A stretch of 64,000 nt of DNA from assembly GCA_019614645.1 (NCBI GenBank), contig JABWDB010000004.1, forward strand, positions 18,290,001 to 18,354,000, read 5' to 3'. The notes under the pieces are model-generated. The model made no database searches. It worked only from the letters and a program-made list of their open reading frames with translations, and was not told where the DNA came from. This document shows positions 11,287 through 22,917 of this stretch, in pieces (the stretch's first letter is position 1; each line of letters begins with the position of its first letter). Origin of the DNA: Stratiolaelaps scimitus. Taxonomy: Eukaryota > Arthropoda > Arachnida > Mesostigmata > Laelapidae. Both the position numbers and the translations under genes were made by a program.

Positions 11287-12201
11287 CGAAAAACACAGAA
11301 GTCGGGCTTCTGTGGAATGGTACAGTGTTATTAGTCATTATTTAAGATCCGCTGTCTAGGTTATGCGCATTAAGAATGTATTATTCTGTTATCCATCCAC
11401 CCGTTCGCCAGACGACACCAGCAGTACCGGTCAGCCGGAGCGAGCCTCACGAGCATTTTATGCACCCTCGAAAATATAAAACAGGATCCACCGAGTCGAA
11501 TGCTAACCACATCTTATCAACCAGTGAACACATAACATCATTAGCACAATCCAGTGAACAAATAACAATTATTAGAACAATTGCATTATTCTCGGTACTT
11601 ATGCTTGGCTGACACACATCGAGATTTGCTTCCCTGTTCTATGATTTGGCGGCAGAGTCAGCGTACGTCCGGCGATGTTAGCTTTCCCTTTTTGTTTCGT
11701 TCGTAGCCACCATTTACGAAAGTGAACATCCGGTGCACCGAACAGCACACGGCATCCCTGCCATAAACGCAATGGGATGCTGGTGGTAGCCGAGGAGCAT
11801 CGGACGAGGCGCCACCCAGCCATCTGACAGTAACGTCAGAGCAGCAGGCAGCAGCAAGCGGCGTGGAATTAAATCGAGTGCAAAACACGGCTGGACACGT
11901 CCTAACAAGACTCGGTCGAGCTCGATGTGACAGCCGACGGCCCTGAGACCGGCAGTTCCTTTGGTTCTGCTACCGGGAGGATGAACGGGCCAACGGGGAG
12001 ATGGGCCAGGCGATGGCAGTCGTTCTAAGGGGAACAGAACGAAGGGATTTCATCCGCTCATGTGAACGTAGCTGGTAGGATACCGTGGTCTTCTGTGGGG
12101 ATTCGGGACAGCACTATGGGACAGGCCAGACGGTGAGGCGCATACCCGCCGTGACCCCTACGCCCGCTACCCTTGCAATGGACGGGGGCACTGTGTAGCC
12201 A

Positions 12202-12213
12202 CCCCCCCCCCCC
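12202..12213 (+). repeat. C12 homopolymer
   Basis: Poly-C run, likely assembly-sensitive. Confidence 0.85.
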
Positions 12214-12706
12214 ACGCAGGGAGAACACGCATGGAGAACCAACCGGCGAGCAGGAACAGCGGCAGCGGGCTACGGATGAGGATCAAAGCCTGCCGCGGGT
12301 TCTGCTCTTCGTTGAACTGGTGCTCAGCCAAGAGTGAAGTAGTTGGCTTTGGCTCTGAACCCACTGGGACACCGACAAGAACCCATTCCAAGCCACCAGC
12401 GGCGGCACCCGGCAGCCGCAGCACCCGCAGCAGTCGAAACCTCGATCTCTCTCATTGCAAAAGCAGGGAAGAAACCCTTCATCGCTGAAAGGCTGAATTC
12501 CCGCTTCCAAAGAGTCGATATTCTGGACGCTCTATCCCAATGCCTGCCCTCTTTCCGTGTACGCTTTAGGTACTACTACCCATCCGGTACTCTCAACGAA
12601 CCCCTTTGCTGTCCATCCTGTACCGCTGGGAATGGTGGAGGGAGCCGTCTCTCTTCGTCTCTCAGTTAAACACTGGATCACTCTAGGCCGCATATCCACA
12701 TAGGGC

Positions 12707-12735
12707 AGAGAGAGAGAGAGAGCGAGCGAGAGAGA
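12707..12735 (+). repeat. (GA)n microsatellite
   Basis: GA run with GAGC interruptions; it makes the poly-Ser/Leu stretch in the antisense frame at 12532-13038. Confidence 0.85.
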
Positions 12736-13131
12736 CAGGGATAGTGAGAGAGACATACAAATACGCTGCACTACCCGGCAACCGGCTGGCGCCTCACCAA
12801 TCCAAATGCTCCGGTCCTTATAACGCGGGCAGTACGTCCCGAGGAGTTCAAACGAATCAAGAGATTCAGTCAATACTCGTTTGTAGTCCATCGATGGTCT
12901 CGAATCGTGAACTCCTGCCGACGCGTGTGGGTGTTCGCGTAGGGGGGCCTGGAGGAGTTCGGGGTTTGCTGAAAGTATCCCCGACACAGACGAACCCCGA
13001 AGTTGATTCCATTCCACCGCAAAGCTCGAACTGGGCAAACACTTTACGCTACAGAGGACAGAGGAGACCCTACTAGCCGGGCGTCCCCTTCAAGTTCCCC
13101 TCTAGTCCACCCCACCCCGTCATACGCACAT

Positions 13132-13149
13132 GATATATATATATATATT
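13132..13149 (+). repeat. (AT)9 microsatellite
   Basis: Pure AT run. Confidence 0.9.
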
Positions 13150-13457
13150 ATCAGAGACGCCTACAGGTCCCCGCACACGCACGCCGACAAATATACAAGA
13201 TTGTACAGTTCTACTCTATTCCCGTCTGTCTGCACCCAACATCCGTCTGAATTTCGAAAAACGCCTCTGAACGACCGGTAGAGAATGGTGGTGGTTCGAA
13301 GTAGCTGTAAAAGGGTGCCCATTGAGCCACCGCAATTCTTCTCCGGCAGATTTCAGGCTTGGCCTTTGCCGAACAGCCCTAAAGTGAGTCGGTAGGCTGC
13401 TTCGTGAGCGCGAAAGGGAGCAGCTCGGGCCACTCACAGAAAGTTGCAGTGTGCAAC

Positions 13458-13597
13458 TTGACTCCTTTTTCCTATTTTTCTCAGTGAGATCTGAGAGCGA
13501 TCACTTGAACTCTCGATGTTGCGGACGGGAGTGGCGTCGCTCGCCGACTACTGATCAGCATCGTGGCCTGAACAGAAGCCGCTACCCTCGCCAGTGA
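13458..13597 (+). other. Splice-acceptor-like site and following 36-codon open tail
   Basis: ACTCCTTTTTCC...TTTTTCTCAG ends with AG at 13483-13484 and looks like a strong acceptor. From 13487 a frame of 36 codons (RSESDHLNSRCCGREWRR start) runs to a TGA at 13595. It could be a last coding exon, but no upstream donor partner or poly(A) signal is evident. Confidence 0.2.
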
Positions 13598-14134
13598 CGT
13601 GCGCCGTAAGGCGTTAACACCGAGCCGCCGACACCGCCCCCTTTTTACTTCCGGAAGGCCGCTAAAATGTCGACTACTTCTTGTTCGCTACCCGAAGGCC
13701 TGTTGGCTCCTTTGAAGTCCGGATAGGAGGCTGCGACCACGAACCTCTAGACGAAGGTTTTTCTTTCTGTCTTAGACCAGTCGAAGTCGCTACCAGTTGG
13801 TCCACAGCTAAAAGCAATTGGTGCAAAAAAGCAGGTGAGACGCGTACGCATAGCCTGAATGGCGCAGCTATTCGCAGGCTGGACCAATGGCTGAAACGTC
13901 TTGCATCGACGTGAGAAAAACGTCGACCCTCCCACCCAAGTTGCTGTTGTTTCCAAGAGCTGTCGATAGTCATTTTCTAGCCAAAGCAGCAACGGCGGGT
14001 GCAACAACCGCCTCCGTCGTTCTCCCCTCTGACCCCGGTCACTCACCCCTCCCGACTTTAGCAACGCCAAGCCCCGCGAGTTCTGTGTGTCCTTCTTGAG
14101 GTGCGAACTTGTGCGTGCGTCGTGAAATTAGCCG

Positions 14135-14164
14135 TTTTATAGATCACTCCAGTGGGCTATAAAG
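14135..14164. promoter_or_regulatory. Palindromic double TATA element
   Basis: TTTTATAG (14135-14142) and CTATAAAG (14157-14164) are inverted copies differing only at the outermost base, and the centre CACTCCAGTG is itself an inverted repeat. Each arm is a TATA box facing outward, so it could drive transcription both ways. No TCAG initiator sits at the right distance on either side, which weakens the promoter reading. Confidence 0.35.
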
Positions 14165-14609
14165 ATTTATTGCTAATTTTCGTTAGCAGCAACAGCGGTA
14201 GCGGCAGAAGCAACCCCCGCATCTCGTGCTCAACCTCACCGTGTAGGTAGGCAATAGGTTAGAGGGGAGGGGAAGCCTGGTGTTAGTCTACAGAGTGAGG
14301 CAAGGTCTCTCTCTCTTCTAGGTTGGAAGGGCGTTGTCACATTTTTATGGAGCAAGCAGCCTCGTAAAGGAGCCGACGACAGGAACACCGCCGGCAATGG
14401 CAGCAAACGGCAGCCGTAACTTGCGTGCACCAGGAGTCGGACGTCACGGTACGAGCATCGAACAGCTCTCATTCACTCCCTCTACCCTAGTAGGCCCTTT
14501 TAAGCTAAGGCCGTGGATGAATCTGTCTCTGGATCAAGTTCTCAGTGAAGACGCAAACAGCAAACCACATACGCTATTACACTCTAAGATAACTTGTGGA
14601 GGATAAGCA

Positions 14610-16045
14610 GAGGTTCGCTGGGCAAGCTCGAAAAAAATAGAGAACATTCGGGGTGACCTAAACCTCTTGGCTCAATTCGTGTTGAATGGGTAATAATGAC
14701 CCATTTCACACAGATTCACCGTAATTAGTCGGCTCTTCATTTCTCCTGAGAAGTGAATTATGTTCTCCTACGCTCTGTCGCACTATTTATCATATACCTA
14801 CCCAAAACGCATCTACGTATGGTTGTCGGTGTCGATGAAAATAAATCAGCATCGGTTGGGAGCTGCTTCCCAAGAGCGTGACAGCCAATTTTCATTGGAT
14901 GTCTCATTTACAGTGGCCTGACCGATCTGTCCATTGGCCATTTCAATGTATCCGCATTCACCTGTAGCCAAACTTATACGTATCCTATATGTCGTCACGT
15001 GTTTCAACGAACACGCCCTGGCTACATATTATATAATAGATAAGCCGCCAGAAAATGTCAATTATTCACCGTGTGTAACACTGAACAGCGGGATTCACTA
15101 TTGAGTAAAGTTGCTTAATTGGTAAAGTGTATCCCCTAGGATATTCGGCATACACCGGACGAACGGGAAACACGTGTTAAAGGTAAACTTTCAAAGGTCA
15201 ACTATCCTCCTTATTTGATTGATCTGCGAAATCACCTTCAGGTATAGCTTCAAATGACGGTAGGGAGCGGTCTTGCCTGGCTTATCTGACTTTTCGCCAA
15301 TATATCTATATGGGGGCAAGTCAACCAGCAGCTTCATCGTTGTAGCTCATTATACTGAATTCCACGATCAGTCCATTAAAGAATTCCTATATTCAACTCG
15401 CTACGAACTTTAAAATCTTAACCAACATTAGTAAGGTGTGTTAGTCATGCCTTGTATAGTAACAACGTCAAGGAAATGCGCATCAACCAGTCAGATTATG
15501 CCAGCTCTAAATAATCGTGCTCTTGCACTAAAATATGGATTGCACGAATCTTGAGATATTCTACGGCGCATTTGGTCTATCTACTTGAACAAACATCAGA
15601 TTTTCTTGATAATATGATTTCTACTCTTGAATTTCTGCTTAATGGAAGTGAGCAAATCGAGAACCCAATAAAAAAAGCTGATGTTGCAATCGTTTAGCCT
15701 AAGTAGTCAACGTAATTTTCCATTTGTCTATAAAATCCATTTGTCCCGGCAGGACAAATAGAGGATAGAAGCTTCTTCTGGTTAGGTGGACCCTCGAGAC
15801 GTATAAAATTTCGTGATTTCATTTTTAAACTAAACCATTCAGCCTGCAAGCCTTGTTCAACGAAGTTTGCAGGAACGCTGGATGATATAGCAATAAGGGT
15901 CACATCGTTTTTGTCACTAGATCTAACTAGCGTGTAGATTGCAAGGAACTCATTCCAGCAAGATCTTCAGTTCCCAACTATCCATGTGTGCCCTTAGAGC
16001 GAAACAGCATGTAGATACACAGTAAATGCGGCTATGCCCATTTGT
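14610..16045. other. AT-rich stretch with nothing recognised
   Basis: No ORF above about 70 codons, no repeat and no promoter element stood out here. Confidence 0.5.
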
Positions 16046-16049
16046 TGGC

Positions 16050-16181
16050 ACCGGTGGCTTGGACGGCTAAGTCTATGGCTGTAAAAAACTGGAAGGCCGC
16101 TGGTCCGAGTCCCACGACCTGGTGACATATAAGAGAACTTAAGCATTGTAATGATTGCAGTTCCTTTAATAAACCAACCTT
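16050..16181 (+). mobile_element. tRNA-derived SINE, copy 1
   Basis: The 5' part is tRNA-like: an A-box-like GTGGCTTGGACGG at 16054-16066 and a B-box-like GGTCCGAGTCC at 16102-16112, about 48 nt apart as in tRNA genes. It is followed by a unique tail (16122-16177) that recurs in inverted orientation at 17908-17963 with 52 of 56 bases identical. The element would be transcribed by RNA polymerase III from its internal promoter and mobilised by a LINE. The head does not fold as a complete tRNA, so it is not a tRNA gene. The family is not one I can name. Confidence 0.75.
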
Positions 16182-17081
16182 AGCATACTGAGATCTTCGC
16201 AGTGAAATGCTAACGTTTGAATTGTGTTATCTGTTAACAACGGAAATCTCCCGTGCACCGTCTTTTGAATCATGAAGTCCTGACATTATCAGCAGAGAGG
16301 TGCGTTCTGACTTTACACAACCTGCCCTCACTGACTTGATTTTCTACTCGAAATTATGTCGTCCCACCAACGGCATCGCGACGCCGCCATCATTGCGTCA
16401 ACATAGACAATCTCCCTCCCTGTCTGTCTGATGACCGACCGCCCGCCCGCCCGACCGCCGGCCCGCGTGCGTATGCATGCTCTCCCTAGAAGAGGATGAC
16501 ACAAATACTCACGCAATATTTCTCCCTGCCTTTTTTTGTCCTCTGTTGGCAGCGTCTCGTCTCTCATGCTCTCTGTCTATCTCGCTACCCTTCGCACTGT
16601 CCGCTTTCATTCTGCCATCGCTCGTATTTCGCCGCTGTAGACGACATAAATATAGATGGTGGGCGCTTACCTCTTACTCGCTAGTCAGCCAGCGGGGGTT
16701 GTCTTGCACCACCGCGTGCTGTTTGAAATTCGCTCCAGTGCCGCGTAGCGGGCAATTTAAATGCACCCCCTCGAGTTGGCATGGATGAGCTTTGTCCCCC
16801 AATGCGTGTTCCCAATCTTCCTGTTCCGCCGTCTCGTCCTGGCCCTCCGTCCTCCGAGTAGAGCACGACCACATGGGGTGACGACCCCTCCGCTTTCATA
16901 GAGGACCACCCCTTCCCCCAAACTCTGCCGGCATCTCTCGGTAAAGGCTCGTCAGCCAGCGCGCTATATAGAAGAACAGAGCGTCGTCAGCTGGCTTCGA
17001 AATTGGGCGGCGAGGGGGGGCAGTAGGTTGAAGGGGTACGGGAAATAGGAACGATGGGAGGCTACGTAGAAGCGTGGAGAC

Positions 17082-17100
17082 GCACACACACACACACACA
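17082..17100 (+). repeat. (AC)n microsatellite
   Basis: AC run of about nine units. Confidence 0.85.
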
Positions 17101-17889
17101 GACCCCTGGTACAACATATAAACATAAATCACACAGCGGTGGCCATCTCGGTGTGACGAGCGAGTTTGCGGTGGTGTGGTGTACATGTGCGTGTGAGGTG
17201 GGCGCTCGCAAGCGCTTTGCTTCTTGCTTGCTTGCCTGCAAGTCCGCGACGCTGTTCGCAAGTTCACAACGAGACTTTTCCTCATTCCTTGTCTACATGC
17301 CGACCAAGGCTGGTTGGTCACAGACGCCGAGTGGTCTGCAGCCGATGTGTGTTTCGGGTGAGCCTACCTTGCAGCCACCGTCACCTATCGTGGAGGCTTT
17401 CCCAAACTTACGCATTCCCCCTTGTTCTCGCACACTCTCGGCCGCATACTGCAGGATGTTACCTACCCCCTTTCAGATCGTTGTACCTGGCTTGCAGGGC
17501 GAGATGGAAGAGAAGCAGCGTGGAGCAAATAGTTTCACTGCGTTTTGATAAACTTTCGGATGACTGACTGGGCTTTTGTCGAGGCGGCGACTCGACGACT
17601 TATGCTGTTACTGCTTCTAGTATATTGCGCATGGCAATCAGATCGCGCTGCCACCGACGCCCAGAGTTATCCGCCCTTGTATGGATAGGCTGGAGACTTC
17701 ATTTTTGGCCTGCTTAGTCCATTCATGCTGCATCATTCTGATACACGCGTCATGGTGTACGGCCGATAAAATATCGCAAATGCTGTTCAAGCCTCTTGCT
17801 TCTACCGACGGGAAATACTCGTCTGATAAATGGCAGGAAGAACGTGGATACGAGATAGCGGTAGGCAGGCATTACAATTCGGAACGATA

Positions 17890-18000
17890 GTAAAGGTAAA
17901 GGTTTCATTGGTTTATTAAAGGAGCTGCAATTTTTACAATGCTTAAGCTCTCTTATATGTCACACGGCAGGGCTCGAACGACGCCACTTAGTGGCGACCT
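17890..18000 (-). mobile_element. tRNA-derived SINE, copy 2
   Basis: Read on the minus strand, this carries the B-box GTTCGAGCCC (17979-17970), the same GTGACATATAAGAG to AATAAACCAA tail as copy 1, and then a short CCTTTA-rich repeat as a 3' end (about 17890-17905). The A-box side has diverged or is truncated beyond about 18000. It sits 1.7 kb from copy 1 in opposite orientation. Confidence 0.7.
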
Positions 18001-18066
18001 CCTTTTGATATCTATTATATAATTTACTTGGAGTGTTTTCACTATATCAATATTTCGTTATAAAGC

Positions 18067-18106
18067 AGCCTTGATTAATTGTCGATGAAAATGCACAATC
18101 AAGGCT
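18067..18106. repeat. 10-bp stem hairpin beside SINE copy 2
   Basis: AGCCTTGATT (18067-18076) and AATCAAGGCT (18097-18106) are perfectly complementary with a 20-nt loop. It lies about 70 bp beyond the SINE in AT-rich DNA and could be the end of another element. Confidence 0.5.
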
Positions 18107-18372
18107 TTTATTGACTCACACTATGACAGTAAACAGTTGTATACGGAATGCTGATAACAAAATATCTATACGGGCTGTTCTTCATACGTCGCCTTAAAAA
18201 GTTAGACCCTAGCCAATATAATAGAATGTCGTAGAGTTTAAATCTCAGGTTGACTACTACTCATATAACTGCGTATCGATTATCGTCTGACATATTCCCG
18301 CTTGCGACCTAAGCGCCACAATATCGTATTCACTCCGTATTATCTTATGCGATGTCTCGTGAGGATAATTCC

Positions 18373-18420
18373 GGATCACTCCGATACTCCGAATCACTCC
18401 GATACTGCGGATCACTTATG
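18373..18420 (+). repeat. 18-bp minisatellite, 2.7 copies
   Basis: Units GGATCACTCCGATACTCC, GAATCACTCCGATACTGC and a partial GGATCACTTATG lie in tandem. Confidence 0.75.
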
Positions 18421-18814
18421 AGCGCACGTTGCCGTGTGCCGTTTGGCAGCCGCACATTCAGCAACTTATCCAGGACCAACTCGGAGTATGAACTCGGATC
18501 AAGTTGCCAACGAGTCGGACAGACGGCAACTGGTTAGCAACAGATATTATGATTATCATCATTATTAACTCATATTCCCCGCCTTCCGTCATATATGTTG
18601 GTAATAACCGTGACTGATACTATGGGGGCATATTAATAAGGTGAAAGCGAAGGAGAGAGTGTCGGGCGAAAGATAGGCAGGTCCGGCAACGGGTGAGTCC
18701 GACTCGAGGTCGGCCTCCGGCTTCGGAGCCGGGAGGAGACGTCGTCAGTCTGCTCTTCGTTCAGCTCAACTTCGATTATTGCTTAGGTAACACACCGCCG
18801 TTCGCTGCCGTACT

Positions 18815-18846
18815 TGCTGCTGCTGCCGCCGCTGCCGCCGTCGTCG
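18815..18846 (+). repeat. CTG/CCG triplet repeat
   Basis: Mixed CTG, CCG and CGT triplets that would read poly-Ala. Confidence 0.8.
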
Positions 18847-19410
18847 CATCGACGGAAAGTGTTAGGGCACCAGAGAGGAACAGAGATCGAGCTAGCGAAA
18901 GCGGAAAAGCGTCCTAGTAGACCGAACGAGCACCGATCGATGACGGCCAGAGAAGCAGGCTGATCGCGGCGGGCGGCAGGGAAAAGAACTGACCACGGCG
19001 TGTCTCACTGTATTAATTTTCTTCTTCGGTGGAACACGATACGGCACGGCACGGGGCTACATCAACAGGAACTACGACAGCGGGTGTAACGTCGGTCCAC
19101 ATGTCGGTCGATCTGTCACACATCTTAGGAACGGACGACCGGAGAGCAAGCCAGACAGCGGTCATTGGTCAGCAAAGAAGTGGGCCCAGAGGTCCAAGAA
19201 GTGGGTGAGTGTTTCATTTCCTCTATTTTACCGCTACAACGTGGGACGACAGATGGGGAATAGTGAAGGGACAACATTTCGAGCGGAATTTCCAAGGAGG
19301 CCCCCAGGGTCCAGTGGGCGCCGACGCTCGATTGGGACGTCATTTGCCTTGCCGGCCTAGTTCAAGGAGAACGCCCGTCTATCTATTTCTTATTCCTCTT
19401 CTTCGCAATG

Positions 19411-19431
19411 CGCTGCTGCTGCTGCTGCTAC
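19411..19431 (+). repeat. (CTG)n microsatellite
   Basis: About six CTG units. Confidence 0.85.
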
Positions 19432-22410
19432 TGTTACCACCGTTGTCTGTGCTGTCCGACGTGAATGAAGGGTAACGCCAGCAGCTCGAGTAGGTGCAAA
19501 CGAAAAACTCGAAGGCCCAACGAAGCAGGAAAGCAAGCACGGTGGTATCCGAAGTTGCGGCTACCCCAGACGGCGCTCAACAGAAAATTCATTTGATAAA
19601 AGCATCGCGGCCTGCGTTTCGCCTGGACGGTAGGGGCACGCAGGCTAGGCCCGTCGGTGCTCTTTCCCGATCCAATGCTGATGGCCCGAGCAGGCCTGTC
19701 CGCTCCTCCAGCAAGGCTCCTTCCTACCAGCATTTTTTTCCTTCCTTGCTAAGATTCTCTTTTTCGCTGCCGGCTTTGTCGTTTCCCCTGAAGAGAAATC
19801 AGGAGCACGAAGGAAAGAATTCCGAATACGGAATCGAACACGGGCTGAGGAAGGAGCCGATCCGAGTGATATAGAAGGACACAGAGAGAGAGAAAGCCGA
19901 AGAAAATAGCGAGCGTGCGACGGTCGAGAGTGAGCTGAAACCCGAAGCTAAGGGATTCGTCTTCCGGTGGAAAGAAGAGAAGAACGGGGAAAGCGAGAGC
20001 AAAAGGAAAATCCTGCTGGCGTAGGGAAAAGGAAAACCCATTCGCTGATTGGCTACGACGCTTGAATATCTAACGGAGATATTCGAATATGCTAGGCCGA
20101 CACATCGGCATAAACACCTATTAGATTTGTGTAGGATAGAATCTACTAACTGTTGACAAAGGAAACTGCGGTGAGTGAACTCTTTGTGAGATATCAATAA
20201 TGCATGCAAGATGACCATGTGCGTTCTATGTGATAGCTCTGTAGGTTGGGTTGGCTTCAACTGCAAATAGATACTCTTAATGGTGTGAATAGGTCTGAGA
20301 AATAGTGGTCCGTAAATAAAAGTAAATTCGTGTGAGGTCAATAGAGTAGGTAAATATATTTGTTTCGAAGTAAGTATTCGTAATCAATTTGGATTTGAAA
20401 ATTATGTCCGAGGTAGTTTTTAAATAATTGTTCTGCCGGGTCCCTGAGATGGAACCATATGTGCCTTACGTGTTTAGCAAGCTAAAGAACACTTTGACCA
20501 TAATTACAATGCACACGTGTAGTCGTATAAGTACGAAGCATGTGCTATTGAGGGACGAGGCCCTGGTAATCGATAGTTTAAATCGTTACAACTTGAGCTC
20601 TGAGCGAAGCTAACATTATTATTACTTAAATATAAAATAAAGTCCTTCATTGTCCCTCTGCTTGAAACGATCGAAGTATTCGATTTTACCTTAACACGTT
20701 CAATGGGAATTCTTCTCCACCGATGGATGCGCGCGATGCTCAACAACCCTTCCAAAATTAACGAGTCATAGTACAGAGTTTGTAGGGTCTGTCTTTCTGA
20801 CGGGTGGGTTAGGTTACATCTAGCTACTTCTAACGCTAAGAACGAAAGCCGGCTGCGTGAAGAGGAGTTGTTCGGCGATGATCCGTGAAATGAGCGATGT
20901 CTCTGCGTTGCTCCCATCATTCGTCTCCAACGGACGCCAATGCGACACCTCGATCATCCCTATCTTAGGCCACGGGCTCAGTTTCGCCTTCTTTTCTTAT
21001 CTGCACTCACTCGTCCGGCTCCACAATCCGTCCCAGCAAGCGAAACCTTTTTTTGCCCCAAACCTACGGTTGGGTCTGCGCTAAGTGCACTCCTTTCTTT
21101 CCACACAAGACCCGCTTCTGGCCTCCAACCTGATCACATCTCTGGGTCCTGCCGTGGTCCTTTTTGCGTCTCGGGTTCGTCCTTCTCGCCTGCCGTCTGC
21201 CTTACTCTGCGCTTCGGTTAACGCGGGACTTCACTTGCGCCCGCCTAACCACAAATGCTTTCGTTCGAATGTTCCTGTTCTGCCCCATCGTTGCCCTGCT
21301 AAACCCGCACTAGCCAGCAGTTCGGGTATCTGGCCGAATCGGCGTGTGTGCGCCGTCCCTTAAGCGGGCTCTGCTCGTTCAATACGAACCTAAGCAATCT
21401 CAGTGTCAGAGCGCAGCAATCGGCTTGAGGCCACTTGAGAGCAGCAGACGGCGATAGCAACTAAACCTCTGGCCTGGCTATACCTCACAGCATTTGGTTC
21501 TTTGAAGGTAGGCGTAGGCCCGTACCTCCGTCACCACTGGAGGGGGCGCGGTGGTTTAGCGCCGCGGTGATCTGGATCGGCCGGCGAGATCGGCTGTGGT
21601 AGACTTCCCCTGGGGGTGGCGCAGGGCAATTTGATAGAGTTTTAATAGTTCGGATTGGCCGGGAAGATGGAGGACTCGTTTAGTGCCCTCGCTTGCAGTG
21701 ATCGATCCACTCTGAGCCTGATTTATCCGGGCTAACCCCACCTCCCGTGCCGCAATCAGCAAGCGCTCACGTGGCGAGCCCCCGGACCGCCCACCCATGA
21801 GACAGGGATAAACAGTTCACCAATAGGCTGAGTTGTGAGCGCAGACCTGATTACGGGGAATCGGATACTGACTGACAAAATTAACTCTTGACCGACTAAC
21901 AAATGCCCACATGAGCTTTGAATACCCACAACTGTCCCGCGGCTAACTAACGAAATACACATCTAATCTGGCCCTCGTGAGGGTAGTTTGTGCTTATGTA
22001 TACGAGTACTTGATAGCAGATATTTTCGTACGGATCTTCTCTTCGTATAGATCTGTTTGAATTATTGAGTGGATGCTCGGACAACAGCCTCGTTATATTA
22101 CGATTCAACTGTGCAATAGAGCTCGTCTTTTGGCAGGTAGGTTGGTGTATATTAATTACCTTAATTGGGTATGCATAAGACATCGAAGTTTGAAGCCTCT
22201 TCATAATATCATATAAAAGAATGATCGCATTTGTAATTCCGCTAAGTTACAGAAACTTTGAGGTGGTCGAGCATATTCAGTCAATCTACGTACGCCACTC
22301 GTACTTTTGTCGAGGGTTGTGTACTACACTCTATTGCGTTCCTCCGTTGTACAAGATCTTGACTGTTACCGTCGTGTCAAAATTTTAGTTCAATTCGACG
22401 ATTATCCGAC

Positions 22411-22497
22411 GACCACACATCCCAGACAGACATCAATGCGATTTATCACTATCGACCACACATCCCAGACATCCAGCGGAAATGCGATTTATCACTA
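22411..22497 (+). repeat. Imperfect tandem duplication, two units of about 43 bp
   Basis: Both units begin GACCACACATCCCAGAC and end AATGCGATTTATCACTA, with a diverged middle (22411-22453 and 22454-22497). A recent local duplication. Confidence 0.75.
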
Positions 22498-22576
22498 ACT
22501 AGGAAAAAATGCTTTTCACGCCCATCTGAATATCTCATCTGACTAGAAGCGCCAAGGCTCTTGTTGAGTTTACCTA

Positions 22577-22601
22577 TTATTTAGCGGAGCCCGCTAAATA
22601 A
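22577..22601. repeat. 11-bp stem hairpin followed by AATAAA
   Basis: TTATTTAGCGG and CCGCTAAATAA form a perfect stem with a 3-nt AGC loop. The right arm runs into AAATAAAA, a poly(A)-like signal on the plus strand. It lies about 70 bp past the poly(A) site of the minus-strand small gene, so it could separate two transcription units. It does not match the histone mRNA stem-loop consensus. Confidence 0.5.
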
Positions 22602-22652
22602 AATTCACTGCATTCGGCGATATAATCGATGACCAGAAACAGGTAACACCTT

Positions 22653-22674
22653 GGCACGCACAACATCATTTATT
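22653..22674 (-). terminator. Poly(A) signal and GT-rich downstream element
   Basis: On the minus strand AATAAA lies at 22674-22669, about 80 nt past the TAA of the small membrane peptide, and is followed at once by the GT-rich stretch TGATGTTGTGCGTG. This is the normal layout of an animal cleavage/polyadenylation site and closes the small gene. Confidence 0.55.
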
Positions 22675-22755
22675 GACAGTGAACGAATTGATAATCACAA
22701 TATGGACAATGATCTCCGTTAGCGCTTGTTAAACACAACAAAGAACGCCATCAAC

Positions 22756-22908
22756 TTAACTGCTGATAGATGAGTAACGTTTGCGGCTTTTCGTAGTAGA
22801 GTCATCGTCTTTCTTCTTTGTATACCACCAAAAGATCGCTCCTGCAATCAACACCGTTGTGCCAGCTGCTACAATTCCAATGTCTCGATAACCACACTTG
22901 AAACCCAT
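22756..22908 (-). CDS. Small single-pass membrane peptide, 50 aa, intronless gene
   Basis: The ORF runs from an ATG at 22908 to a TAA at 22756. The peptide starts MGFKCGYRDIG, has one hydrophobic segment at about residues 10-29 (IGIVAAGTTVLIAGAIFWWY), then a basic/acidic KKKDDD stretch and a Ser/Thr/Lys/Arg tail ending YSSISS. The positive-inside rule puts the tail in the cytosol; alternatively this is a mitochondrial or ER tail-type anchor. The two Trp and one Tyr at the end of the span look like an interfacial belt. A TATA box and initiator lie upstream and AATAAA downstream, all correctly spaced. The frame is also open for about 40 codons upstream of the ATG, so a longer product or a spliced upstream exon is possible, but the promoter spacing favours this ATG. 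I do not recognise a family and assign no function. The pieces are seen; that they form one transcription unit is inference. Confidence 0.6.
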   Translation of the reverse strand: MGFKCGYRDIGIVAAGTTVLIAGAIFWWYTKKKDDDSTTKSRKRYSSISS

Positions 22909-22917
22909 GCTATATCG

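Larger units (their letters stand above)
11290..14130. other. Gene-poor GC-rich block
   Basis: Holds the C12 and GA repeats and the acceptor-like site near 13484. Frames of up to 168 codons occur on both strands but overlap repeats and each other, as expected by chance. Confidence 0.45.
18425..22400. other. Mixed block without a supported gene
   Basis: Contains two CTG-type repeats and several 90-180 codon frames on both strands. The antisense frame at 19799-20341 is Ser/Leu/Phe-rich because the plus strand is purine-rich, so I do not accept it. Confidence 0.45.

Noticed and set aside
12532..13038. Antisense 168-codon ORF
   Set aside because: Its Ser/Leu run is encoded by a GA microsatellite and the sense strand has equally long frames.
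13285..13340. tRNA-like A- and B-box motifs on the minus strand
   Set aside because: The boxes are only about 28 nt apart, too close for a tRNA or typical SINE head.
21541..21670. GC-rich segment with A/B-box-like words
   Set aside because: Spacing is about 30 nt and no cloverleaf could be drawn.
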